The notes under the pieces: generated by a model | Databases searched by the model: none | Seen by the model: only the letters and a program-made list of their open reading frames with translations | What the model was told of the DNA's origin: nothing | Assembly: GCF_032854445.1 (NCBI RefSeq) | Contig: NC_088306.1 | Span: 19,317,764 to 19,381,763, forward strand | Source of the DNA: Liolophura sinensis | Taxonomy: Eukaryota > Mollusca > Polyplacophora > Chitonida > Chitonidae | Direction: 5' to 3' | DNA length: 64,000 bases | Position numbers and translations under genes: made by a program | Shown: in pieces, positions 20,100 to 33,700 of the stretch | How positions within the stretch are numbered: position 1 is the first letter of the stretch | Layout: every line of letters begins with the position of its first letter

Positions 20100-21774
20100 G
20101 CACAGGAAGTACAGAGGTGTTCGAGGTAAACTTATGGAATAAGACAGGGCTATGACAGTATACGTAATCACAGCCCTATAGAGCTTGGCGTTACTATAGG
20201 GATGTTCATCTTAGCTTTTGGGCTAGCAAATGAAGTGCCAAAATATCGAGTCAAAATACGCCTTTTGTCAAAATAAGCCTTTTGTCAAGTATTGTTTAAA
20301 GAGCCTATATATATATATATATATATAAGAGATTTCGTATTTATTAATCAAATCAAACTTTCTGTATTAACCAAGAATAGCTTAAATTATTGTGATTTAG
20401 TAAATATCAAGCCCGTACTTCTAGGCCCAAATATTTATGGTGTTAAAATGATTGTAAAGTTTGAACAAGTTATATATAATGCACTTCGGCGGCTTTATAA
20501 ATTTTAAGAAATTTACTACCGATTTCGAAAAACAACACAAGCACCCTTACTTTTCCCATACTAAAAGAAAGAAACCAGAATTTGTTTGTTTATTTGTTGT
20601 TTTTTATTTATTCATTTACTTATTTTTTATGTTTAACTATTTAAACATTTTTTTTTCACGTAAGTTTAGTTACATAGAATGTCCCTTTTACACCTTTAAA
20701 AACGCTTTAAAAATTGTGAACAGGCGATCGAGGGCGTCAGTCAAATGTTTTGAAATCTCCACGTTTACGTGCCTGTGCTTCCGCGAGTAAGGGAGAGTGT
20801 CGAGGTCTAAGGTCAATTTGAAAACGTGGTCGAATGGTCGAATAGACGAAACATTGGGAGAAACTGTGTACATTTCTAAGCACACGTGATACACAGAAAG
20901 AGGTACGACGGTGTCATGAGTATTAGCAAATGACGGCTGATGTTTGACCGTTGATGAATTATATCTCGTTTTGAAGAGAGCTAACAACAACAACAACATA
21001 TGTAGCCTGAGACCTCGGTCTGAGGGTTGCTTATATATACTGAAACGCGGGGACCGCTGGTCTCGTGATGTACGCCTAACCTCATTTTAAAGGATCACAG
21101 CCGAGATCCTTGGCTACACTGCAAAGTGTCACTGTCAGTGTGGTAACTCTGTCCTTGGGTTCTACAAGGTTCTAGCAGTATAAGACAGGCAACAGCCTGA
21201 CTGTTTGCACTGCTGGTTGCCCCTTTCCTGGAGACAGAGAGCACCGTGTTCAAGACATCCTTGAATTTCTGTCCTTTCTGGCTATTAGCCCTGGACCAGT
21301 AAATGTGCACTTGTTATGTTTGGACGACACTTACATAGTCATAACTGAGGTTCCTAATATTAAAAAAAGCAAACAAACTCATCCAGGTCTATCTTGCAAT
21401 CATATTTAGAATTCAACGTTAATTTTTGTTTTTTGTTTTTAGAATTCTGTGAGTTATCTATTGTGTATTGACTTATCGTGCATTACAAATTAGGTATATT
21501 TTATCACTTTTCTCTGTTTTGAACATCAAGAAGTGTTCTACAGACTAATTAAAGAGCTTTGTCATTCAGCGGGACTCTTAGTTCCCCAAAATTCAAGTTG
21601 ATAAAATCAAGGGAATGAAGTAAAATTTTAAATTTTTGGGATTAAGTTTCATACAGGCCTATGAATTATATACTTAATGAAACACTGTGTTTAACATATT
21701 GCTGTCAGTCTTGAATACAGTTTGCTCTTTTTGTATGTAAATATGTTGAATGTTATTTTTTCCCCTTGTTGTAG
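20100..21774. other. Upstream region of GK5, no coding block supported
   Basis: A/T-rich with a (TA)n run at about 20308-20327 and T-rich low-complexity sequence at 20580-20660. The 103-109 codon open frames near 20461-20999 have no domain or splice context. GK5 promoter elements presumably lie here, but none can be pinpointed. Confidence 0.45.
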
Positions 21775-21882
21775 GTCACATTGTTGAAGCAGCCGGTTAA
21801 AGCTCATGTAAATTCTTGACCAGTGATGTGTGGTCCATTGATAAGACAACCTTTGGAACTGTGAGCTGACAAAAAAGAAAGA
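21775..21882 (+). other. GK5: Possible 5' UTR exon segment of GK5
   Basis: A good acceptor (TTTTTCCCCTTGTTGTAG, ending 21774) lies 108 bases before the GK5 ATG. This suggests that the first coding exon starts with non-coding bases after a 5' UTR intron. There is no in-frame upstream ATG that extends the kinase. Confidence 0.4.
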
Positions 21883-22041
21883 ATGTCATTCACAGAGGGC
21901 GGGGAGGGGCTCACCCGCAGACGTTCCACACGGCGATCTGTAGTAAAGAGGTATATCTTGGCAGTTGACATTGGATCCACCACCCTACGGAGCCACGTCT
22001 ATGATCAGAATGGCAGCATTAGAGGAACAAGCAGCAAAAAG
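21883..22041 (+). CDS. GK5: GK5 exon 1
   Basis: 53 codons from the ATG, ending in phase 0 at AAAAAG then GTGGGA. Carries [19 protein letters not shown], the N-terminal phosphate-binding strand-turn-strand of FGGY kinases. The first 22 residues are polar and Arg-rich, with no signal peptide. Confidence 0.93.
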
Positions 22042-24651
22042 GTGGGAAGAGTAGAAAAATGTTCTCAAAGATTGTATAACCATCCTTTAAAGCTTTCTGT
22101 TGGATGTAACCAGACAGTATCAGAAAAAAAAAGGGAAGGAATTTTTTTCTATGTTTTTTTTCATTCTGGCGAATGAAAATGATAGGAATTTTCCAGACAT
22201 CGACATGGAAGGAAATGTCATCAAAATTCCTTAAAAAATTCATTAAACCTTTTATAGGACTGTCTATCAAGTTACATCCAGTGAACAGATTTTTAGTGAT
22301 AGTCTAAAGTATAACATTTTAATATAGGCATTGAGTTTTCTTTGTGATATATTGGTTTTAAATGTTAACACTGTATTGTACATCTGGTTCACTAATTCAC
22401 TTAGATAGTAGGCTTACTATTGTCTCAGAACCTTTTTTTTTGATTTTATTGGATATTTCTTGAGATCCTCAAAGTTTTTTCACTTGTAAATGAGCCCGCC
22501 ACATTTACGGATCAAGAAAAACCAGAGCACCTGAAGTATAAATTATTCTCCAGTTGTCACATGACAGCAAGCAGTGAAGCTATTTAAAGAACTTAAATGC
22601 TTCAGTGTTTTCCAGCGTATTCACTTCTTTACAGCTATTTAATGTTCAAATGCTGGATACCCTAGGAAATTCAGTTATATAATGGTGAATATTGCCTGAT
22701 AAATATGATTTAAATGGTTGAAAAAATCCCAAGTAATTTTACACTATATTTTGGTATATAAGGAATTAATTCCGGTTTCTTAATATTGGGAAAATAATTT
22801 AGCCCAAATTAACTTACTTAAAGGTTGTCCAAATTAAAAACCTGTATTTGTCCCTGAAATGATGGACACAGTCATCTCTGACCTACTTCACAAACAGTTT
22901 TACAAAGAAACTCATTATTCTTCTATCATAAAAGAACATTTAAATATCCAAATAGTTGTATAAATACATTTATTTATTTATTTGTTTGTTTGGTGTTTTA
23001 CGCTGTACTCAAGAATATTTCATTTATATGACAGTGGAAAGCATTATTGTGGGAGAAAACATGGGAAAGATAGGGAAAATAGCAGAAAATTATAAATGAG
23101 ACGAGCTGCTTGAAAATCTGGCTAATCTTTGATCTGGATTATGTTATCTGGCTATGAAACATTTCCCTGAACCTTAATCATTTAAAGCGGGGGCTCCAAA
23201 AACATATTTTCAATACTGGGACTTAATTTGTATTCAAGATGGTGGTTATTCCCACTAAATCATTTTTTTGTGTTTCTTTTTAAAATTGATCAAAATTCAA
23301 ATTATCAAAATTTTATTGTTAATTTTCATCCCCTTTCTGGATTGTTAAGCTCACCCAGGCCTCTGTGAAAACCATTCCTGCAGAGGTAGGGCTTCCCTGG
23401 TTAAATAGAACAATTTTGATTTTAACTCACAAATTCACCATGTTACGGTTGTTTCAGGTGGAGGTGTTACACCCACAACCTGGGTGGTGTGAGGTGGACC
23501 CGGAAAAGCTGTTTGATGAGGTGGTGGATTGTGTCTGGCAGAGTATGACAGGTAACTGGCGGAAATAAAAGCATTTTGTTAACCTGAGAGATGGTTCATC
23601 AGAAGAGAACAATGTCACAACACCCTTTACTCTACACCCTCAGGAAAAAAATTTAGAGTACAGCTTACTTTGAAGGGTTGGTTGGTTTATTCCAAACAAA
23701 TATATTTCTGATAATGACCCAAGCTCCTCACCTTTTTTTTTTTTTTTAACCGGCCCGGATATCACAGTTGGTAGAGCGTCCGCTTCGGGACCGGTAGATC
23801 CAGGATCAATCCTTGATCGAGTCACACCTAAGACTTTAAAAGAGGAAGTTGTAACTTCCTCGCTTGGCGTTCAGCATGAAGGGGATAGTGCAACGACTGG
23901 TTGACCCGTATCAGTATAATGGCTCGGGCGGGACGGCTTACTTGCCTTTGGTAAGTCATCTCAGTGAAGCAGCACTAAATAAAAGAGCGGTTGGAAATCC
24001 GTCCTGCAACAAGCAAGCACACTACACGTACATGCACCCTAATGATTCCTTCGTCGTCATATGACTGAAAAAATTGTTGAGTACGACGTTAAACCCCAAG
24101 CACTCACTCACTCCTCACCTTTTTGACGATACATGGTGATACTGATTTCCTGGCATGGATTTGTCTAAAATATAGTTATCTCTGCGTAAGCTTTGTTCAG
24201 CATTCTCAAATATGGAGTGTTTGGATATATCCTGCTTCTAATGGGAAATGTGTAAAACTCCACCAATTGTTGTAAACCCTAATTGTTCTGTCCCTTATTA
24301 TGTCACAATTATTGATGTATGTGTGCTCATAAAATATATATGATGTACACACACATTGCTACATCACAGAAGAGAACAATATTCAGTTCTACTATCAGTC
24401 AGACCTACTGTGTAGCTTGTCGTTTAGTCCTCCCATTATCCTTGGGGGGTTTGGTGTCAAGAAGCAGTCAGTTGGAATCTTGCATAGTCTTACATAAAGT
24501 TGACTGAGACCGCTGGCCTTCCATTGTGTAATTGAAACATCATTGAGCATGGTGTTGAACAATGATCAAATAAATGAAATAAAAATTATATTTCTTCTTT
24601 TTTTCCCCCATATCTAAGTTTAACCTACAATCCTACACGTATCTACATGAA

Positions 24652-24719
<68 letters not shown>

Positions 24720-27700
24720 CCTATGTTTGACTAGCTGCTGGAGTAAGGGCGGATCAAATTACCTGTATGGGTTTAACGACTCAAAGGAACACCTTTGTTA
24801 CCTGGAATAGGTAAGTACAGTAGCCATGATGAAAGAGCAGTCTTTTTAAGCTGTAACATGACAAATATTTGGAATGAAAACTTGACAAGAATTTCATCAT
24901 CAGAAGTCATATGAAACACTACAGTAGTGGGAAGGTCTGTCAGCAGCCTGTAGATGGTCGTGGGTTTCCGCCAGGCTCCGCCGGGTTTCCTCCCACCATT
25001 ATGCTGGCCGCCGTTGTATAAGTGAAATATTCTTGAGTACGTCATAAAACACCATTCTTAAAAACACCAATCAAATAAATAAATAAATGAAGCCACTACA
25101 GCAAAACAGATGGGTAAGTGGAAAGTATCGAACTTGAACGATATATCCGCCATTGATTTCTAACAAACTGATTTGGCCTCGGGGAATTCATGTCACTCGG
25201 TTGCTTCTATCCATTGTGTTCTGACAGTCATTACCTGTTGTCGTATATTGCCTGTTTCCAGAGTGACGGGTGAGCCATATCACAAGATGATCACATGGCA
25301 GGACATGAGAGCTCGAGATTACGTTGAAGAGTGGAATCGCTCTTATACCATGAAGTAAAAATGCTCCTTGTTTGGAAAGTTTTCTTAGTATGCAGTGAGA
25401 TTGAATTAACTGTTTAAGTGGTGTTATCTTTTAATGATTATGCCTCTTCATTTATACATGTGTATCATTGATAACAAGGATTTCGATAATTTTTCTGAAT
25501 GTTTGTTTATTTATTTATTTTATTTTTATTTTGATTAACAGCTCTGAAAGGAAAAGCTCTTCTGAATAATTTGAAAAAAAGTAAAATGCAAATTAGAAAA
25601 GGAGTGGGCTTCGTCTCATTCATTTCTAAACTGAGTTTGTCTTGTTCTGATTGAACTAACAGCTAACTCACACGCTATGAATTTTCTTTAATGATACAAC
25701 AAGACAGTTTAAAAGATAAACTGTTTGGGTTTGATTTCAGATGTTCAATGGAGGTTCAAAACTGTTACATTTCCTGACAAGACGAAAGCGTTACTTAGCC
25801 GCCAGTGTTCTCAGGTTCTTATCTCCACAGGTAGCTGTACACTTTATCTTGCATCTCAGTGGACCCTCAAGGGCTTACATGCAAAGATACATCTCTGTAT
25901 ATATGCCCCTGGCCTACCCAAAGTCTTCCACAAATTTGAAAAACTAAATATCACAAATATAATTCACTGTAAATCTTTGACATGTTCATGCACTGAAACA
26001 CTCCTTTTCCATGGAATTTATTCATACAGTTATTATGAAAATGATTCTAAAAATGATTTGTTTATATCATTAAAGATGCAAGCTTCATAAAACTGTGCAA
26101 ATTATCTTTCTACACCCATAGTTTTTCTCAAAAATGTGTCAAAATATTGTATGCAGAGGTGGGTGAAAAGGTTGAAGAATTGGAGTAGTTTTTTTTTTTT
26201 TTAAATTTTTTGATTCAAATTACTGTTACTTTAGTAGTGAATTTAATCTTTAAAACATTGACAAATACGGCTTTTATAATAATATTCATCACAAGTTACA
26301 TGTGACTGAGCGCTTTACTTGCCTAATTCGTTGAGGATTTAGGAGGCATGTGTTGACTAAATCAGTGGGCCCTGTCACAGCTGTGACCCATTACACAGTG
26401 TAAAACGGAAACTGTTACTTGCTGTTTAAGGATAATTCAGGTGTTTTTATTTACACATTTTATAGATAACATAAAAGTGAAAACTTAAAATACATATGTG
26501 TTGGATATAACTCATCGTCTGTTCAATTTTGTATGAATTTCAGGTATCCATGAGACTGTTGTGGGTTTTGGATAACATTGATGGGGTGAGTTAGCAGTGT
26601 TTTTAAAATGGCTCTTCTTCCTGTGAAAGTGTGAAATTCTTGGTAGAATGCGTCTAGCTTGGATCATCTGAACTATACCTGTATTCTAACGTCCTGTACC
26701 ATGGTATAAGTTCTCACAAATCGACTTTAGGTGGCATCAAATTCATGTGGTATCATTTAATTTTCATAGTGTCTTTTATTCTCAAAAACAACAAATAAAC
26801 GCCATTCAATCTGTCCAGCAGAGGTTTTTTACTCTTTGTACAAAGTGAGGAGGTAACTGTGATAATGAGATGTATTAGTCAGTGGTAACCTCCCTTGTAA
26901 TAGGTGAAGCTTGCAGCCAACAAGGTCACATGGTATTCGGATGCATAGAGACTTGGCTGATTTGGAAACTGACTCGTGGGGCGACGTTTGCCACTGGACT
27001 ACTCGTGTGCCAGTGCCACTGGCTTGTTTGACCCCTTTCAGGTGAGAATTGTCAAGACAGTTTTGAGTGCCTGAGGTCACTGGTTCAAAACCCACAGTTG
27101 TCTCCTTTCCAGTTTTCTCTGCTATACCCAGAGAGTGAAGGTCTCAGATATCGATAATACTTGTACTTCAACTACTGTATGAATGACTTCTGCTAATCTG
27201 AAGTTAAATACTCTTGTATATAGCATAAAACTACCCTTGAAATAAGGAAATGAACTTCTGCTGGCCAAGCTGTATAATGGGTTCTCCCTGGAGAGGACTA
27301 ACCCTTTGAGCAATGAGATCATGTGAGCAAATCCATCTCCACTAGCTGGTACATGGGGAGCTTACGTCAGATGGTTTGGCAGTCACTTGGAGAGGTGTAG
27401 GCTCTTTATCCATCTCTCACTTGTACTTCTCTATGGGAACAAGATTCGGTTAAGTTAATGACAAAACACCAGTTAAATAAATAAGTAACTGAATAAACCA
27501 TGTATCTGTGGTCTATTTTCTGGGGATAGGCTCTGCCCAGTTCCTCCCACCGTAATGCTGGCCGCTGTTGTATAAGTGAAACATTCCTGAGTACGTCGTA
27601 AAACACGAATCAAATAAATAAAATAAATAAATCAGTGAATCAGTACAAAAGTGTCATTTCCTCTTACCATGAAGCTGGCTGTCATTGTATAGGTGAAATA

Positions 27701-30700
27701 TTCTTGAATACGGCATAAAACTCCCTATCAAGCAAACAACCAAAGGTGTCAAGTTCTGATCTTAGCAATAGTTTTTCTTATATGCAGAGCTGAGGACATT
27801 TAATATCAGGTGTTAAGAGGTGTATTACTGATACCTTACAAAACTTGTTATCTCAAAATCTCCATAAATGTTAATCACTGTTTAGGTAGAGTGGAGCTCA
27901 GCCGTATGCAACCTTCTTGACATCCCCATGTCCATTTTCCCCAAAGTCCTGGATACAAGGTAAGCTGAATTAAATTTCACTGGGTCTGACACTTTATAAA
28001 TTACATGAGGTGATATAAATTATTGATGATTATGAACAGGTGAGCTAAATTAATCCTGTACAGGTTAGCTGAATTAATCCTCACCAGTGAGCTGAATTAA
28101 TCCTGTCCAGGTTAGCTGAATTAATCCTCAACAAGTTAGTGGAATTAAGCCTTACCCAGTAGCTGAATAAATCATCACCAAGTTAGCTGAATTAATCTCA
28201 CCAAGTTAGCTGAATTAATCTCACCAGGTTAGCGGAATTAAGCCTCACCCAGTGAGCTGAATTAATCATCACCGAGTTAGCTGAATAATCCTCGCCAAGT
28301 TAGCGGAATTAAACCTCACCCAGTGAGTTGAATTAATCATCACCAAGTTAGCTGAATTAATCTCACCAGGTTAGCGAATTAAACCTCACCAGTGAGCCGA
28401 ATTAATCATCACCGACTTAGCTGAATTAATCCTCACCAAGTTAGCGGAATTAAACCTCACCCAGTGAGTTGAATTAATCATCACCAAGTTAGCTGAATTA
28501 ATCCTCACCAAGTTAGCTGAATTAATCTCACCAGGCTAGCAGTGAGTGGAATTAATCATCACCAAGTTATTTGAATTAATCATGACCAAGTGAGTTGAAT
28601 TAATCATCTTCAAGTGAGTTGAATTAATCATCTTCAAGTGAGTTGAATTAACCTTCACCAAATGAGTTGAAGTAGCAATCACCTCACCAAGTTAGCTGAA
28701 TTAATCATCACCAAGTGAGTTGAATTAATCATCTTCAAGTGAGTTGAATTATCATCTTCAAGTGAGTTGAATTAACCTTCACCAAATGAGTTGAAGTAGC
28801 CATCACCTCACCAAGTTAGCTGATTTAATCATCACCCAAGTGAGTTGAATTAATCATCTTCAAGTGAGTTGAATTATCATCTTCAAGTGAGTTGAATTAA
28901 CCTTCACCAAATGAGTTGAAGTAGCCATCACCTCACCAAGTTAGCTGATTTATCATCACCAAGTGAGTTGAATTAATCATCTTCAAGTGAGTTGAATTAT
29001 CATCTCCAGGTGAGTTGAATTAACCTTCACCAAATGAGTTGAAGTAGCCATCACCTCACCAAGTTAGCTGAATTAATCATCACCAGTGACTTGAATTTAT
29101 AGTCACCAAGTTACATATAGCCATCACCAAATGAGTTGAATAGAGGAGTTTTGAGTTTGACTTTTTTTATCACAAAAGTTTTTAAAAAGCCTGTACGTGA
29201 CCTGTAAAAAATGTAAAGAAACTATTTTTGATCATATTACTGCAATATGATGTCTGAAAAATGTTCAGTGATATAATAATAATTCATGTAGAGTGGACAA
29301 GAGATGGAGACAGTTGAGGAGCTGAATGTCTGTGGACATGAGATGATCCTAAACGAAAGAGGTGTCATTTGTGCCCCTGGAGCATGGTGAGGCAGTTGAT
29401 CGGAATTAAAAATAATGTCAAAACTGGTAGCCTAGTTTTTATTACAGAAATCACAGGGTACATGACACAATAGGACTGTTTTTGCTCAGCAACAAAGCAG
29501 TCAGAACTCGAAACTGTTTTTGTTTATTATCACTGGGGTGTTTGAATTTAGAATTGTTGAAATAAACTACCTATATGTTTTTGTGGGTTTACTGATACTT
29601 CCCTTTTCTCCTAGTGGACATTTTGGAGAATGTGACTGCGAGTTGTTTGGAGTTGGGATTCCCATTTCAGCCGTGGTAAGTGTGTAATTTAGTAAGCTTT
29701 CTGTAAAGACATTCCCATTTCAGCCGTGGTAAGTGTGTAATCCAGTAAGCTTTCTGTAAAGACATTCCCATTTCAGCCGTGGTAAGTGTGTAATCCAGTG
29801 AGCTTTCTGTAAAGACATTCCCATTTCAGCCGTGGTAAGTGTGTAATCCAGTGAGCTTTCTGTAAAGACATTCCCATTTCAGCCGTGGTAAGTGTGTAAT
29901 TTAGTAAGCTTTCTGTAAAGACATTCCCATTTCAGCCGTGTTAAGTGTGTAATCTAGTAAGCCTTCTGTAAAGACATTCCCATTGACAATGTAGAGGTTA
30001 CTTCATTGCTGCAGAAGACACCCAACATGTCAGCCTGCTCCATTAGTAATATATCACAGGTCAACCGGTATTTCCCCTTTTGCTGAGCAGTAAACCAGGG
30101 AATTTCCAAAATTGCATGTATTAAGTTTGACCTAACTTTGGACTTTGGACAAATCCAAGTTTCTCGTTTACGAGACAGGCACTTTATCAGTATTACATTT
30201 ATAAAGACTCATGTACTGCAGTGCGATTTAGATACTTATTTATTTATTTGATAGATGTTTTATGCTGTACTCAAGAATATTTCACTTATATGACGACGAC
30301 CACCATTATGGTTTGAGCCCAGGGTGGAGCCCAGGGGAAACCCACAACAATCCGCAGGATGCTGGAAGACCTTCCCACATATGGCCGAAGAGGAAGCCAG
30401 CATGATCTGGATGAACTCACAGGGACAGCGTTGGTGAGAGGCTTCTGGGTCATTGTGCCATGCTGGTACGCTTACCACCTATCAGTTCAGTACGGTTTTG
30501 TATTTGAAAGGCGGTGGGAGAAGGGGAGAGTAAAAGTAATGTTTTATGAAAATGATCATAAGCTTTAGAGTCATTGCCTTTAAATGACTTGCAGACTAAA
30601 CAAAAGCTTTGAAGAATATGTTAATTTTTTTTCCATACCCCATCTTTTAAGTTTGATCTTTTAAGTTTAAGTTACATAAGTAAATAAGAATAAATACAAA

Positions 30701-33700
30701 TTAAAGTAGCAATTTGATGGTTTTGTGACAAATCAAAACAACTCATTGACTGCACAGATAAGCGCTCTTCGCTGCAGTCTGCAGGTTTGAACATTTCCAA
30801 CTAGTGATAACGACATGACATGACCTACGTGTTGACAGTCCAGACCATTTTTGACCAGCAATCCTTACTGTGAAATAGCAATACATGTTGACAGTCCAGA
30901 CCATTTGACCAGTAGTCGTTACCGAAAAATAGTAGTACATGTTGACAAAGCAGACCATTTGACCAGTAGTCGTTACCGAAAAATAGCAATACATGTTGAC
31001 AGTGCAGACCATTTGACCAGCAGGCATTACTAAAAAATAGGAATACACGTTGACAGTCCAGACCATTTAACCAGGAGGCCTTACCGAAAAATAGGAATTA
31101 ATGTTGACAGTCCAGACCATTTGACCAGGAGGCTTTACCAAAAAATAGTAATACATGTTGACAGTCTATACCATTTGATCAGCAGACCTGACCAAAAAAT
31201 AGGAATACATGTTGACAGCATGGACGATTTGACCACCAGACCTTACCGAAAAATAGGAATTAATGTTGACGGTCCAGACCGTTTGACCAGGAAGCCTTAC
31301 CAAAAAATAGGAATACATGTTGACAGTCTATACCATTTGACCAGCAGACCTGACCAAAAAATAGGAATACATGTTGACAGCCCAGACGATTTGACCACCA
31401 GACCTTACCGAAAAATAGGAATTAATGTTGACAGTCCAGACCGTTTGACCAGGAGGCATTACCAAAAAATAGGAATACATGTTGACAGTCTATACCATTT
31501 GACCTGCAGACCTGACCAAAAAATAGGAATTCATGTTGACAGTCCAGACGATTTGACCAGCAGACCTTACCGAAAAATAGGAATACATGTTGACAGTCCA
31601 GACCGTTTGACCAGGAGGCCTTACCGAAAAATAGGAATACATGTTGACAGTCCAGACTGTTTGACCAGGAGTCCTTACCGAAAAATAGGAATACGTGTTG
31701 ACAGACTATACCATTTGACCTGCAGACCTGACCAAAAAATAGGAATACATGTTGACAGCTCAGACAATTTGACAGTACTGACAGTTGACCAGCAGACCTT
31801 ACCGAAAAAGAGGAATGTCAGTGTAACTAATGTTAATGATAAGACTTCACGGCAAACATGCATTACGATCTGATGTTAAGAAAAGACACTGAGTTTCAAG
31901 CCGAACATATCAGATTGGTTTAGGTGGCATTTAGAAAGTGGTTTCAATTTATACATTTGATTGGTGTTTTATGAAAAATATTTCACTTATACAACATCAG
32001 GCAGCATTACGGTGAGAGGAAACCGAGCAAAGCCCGTCTGAAACCTACATCTATCCTCATACAATTAGAGGGGAAGAATGTGGTTTTAAGTATGAAACAG
32101 TGGTGTAGATGGTTAGGATGGCACTTTGCCCTGTAGTGACACAATAATGCCCTAAATCAACATCACTTCATTATCGAAATGTTGATTTCCAATTGCAGGT
32201 GGCCGATCAGCAGGCAGCCATGTTTGGGGAATGTTGCTTCGATGCAGGAGATGTGAAGTGCACCATGGGTACGGGCACATTCATCGATCTCAACACAGGA
32301 AGTAAACCCCATGCCTCTATAGCAGGTAATCTTTGAAAATCCTCTGCATCAGTTGTCCATGTCAAGTGGTTATGCCGATCTTGTTGTTCATGTATAAGAC
32401 ATTTACAGCCATGATAAAGCCATCAGACATGATGTTCCAGTCACAAAAACAGAAACATCAGGCTGACAAGTATTTATATCTCCATATTCCTTACTATCCC
32501 CGATAGCATGGTTGGTAGAGCATCCGCTTTGGGAGCAGTAGATCCAGGGTCAATCCTGGGTCGTGTCACACCTAAGACATTAAAAGAGGAAGTTGTATTC
32601 AGCATGAAGGGGATAGTGGAACGACTGGTTGATGGCTCGGGCTGGTCGGCTGACTTGCCTTTGGTAGGTCATCTCATTGAAGCAGCACTAGATTAAAGAG
32701 GGGTGGAAATCCATCCTGCAACAAGGAGGCACATAACATGCACTCGTCGTCATATGACTGAAAAATTGTTAAGTACGTCGTTAAACCCCAACCACCCACT
32801 TGCTCTCTCCTTATTCCTGACACCAGACTATCGGCATAAGTTTGAAAAGAGATCAAAACTTCGTTTTCTCTACACTTGGTCAAAATGTGATAATTGCGTT
32901 GGTAGACCATATTTAGAAGAAAGAAACCGAAGGCCGATTTCACAAATTTTTTTCTGATTTAAGTAAAAGTTTATTACCTCTCCACAGGACATTGTAATTA
33001 TACACATCTTAAGATTTAAAATTTTAATATACATAAGCTCTGAACTTTTATTTGAAATTTAGTCTTAATTTAAAACTGGCTTTGTGGAATATACCCCAGG
33101 GGCTGTTTCTCAAAGGGGTCTTCAGGTTATGCGGGCCTATTTACCATGGCATCACATACCGACAGTATATGTTGCTTTGGTATTTGTGACCGGCGTAACA
33201 TTACGACCCCTTTGAGAAACAGCCCCCAGGTCCTGAATAATAAAGGAATAATCATGAATATAGTTTCATCCTGGAGAGAAAGTAGAAGAAGGAAATAAAG
33301 TCAAGATCATGAGACAGAGCACTGAAAATTGTATCTGAACCTGTATCCTCGTGTATTCTCTTGAAGAGAGGGCCTCAGTTGGTTAGCAGCGCGCTAGTGT
33401 AGCGTAATGACCCAGGAGCCTCTCACCAATGTGGTTGCTGTGAGTTCAAGCCCAGCTCATGCTGGCTTCCTCTTTGGCCGTACGTGGGAAGGTCTTTCAG
33501 CAACCTGCAGATGGTCGTGGGTTTCCCCCAGGCTCCCCCTGGTTTCCTCACACGATAATGCTGGCCGTAGTCATGTAAGTGAAATATTCCTCAGTACAGG
33601 GCAAAAAAACAAATAAAATAAATAATTCAATGCTTTGAAATACTTGAAGTTTAAGGTGTTCTTTAGGTATTCACACGAACAGTTAAAATAAAACGGTCAG

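Noticed and set aside
25725-26090. 121-codon frame overlapping GK5 exon 5
   Set aside because: It reads through the exon in another frame and into the intron; the kinase frame with good splice sites explains the region.
31121-31873. 250-codon open frame in GK5 intron 9
   Set aside because: Tandem 54-bp repeat inside an intron between well-supported kinase exons.
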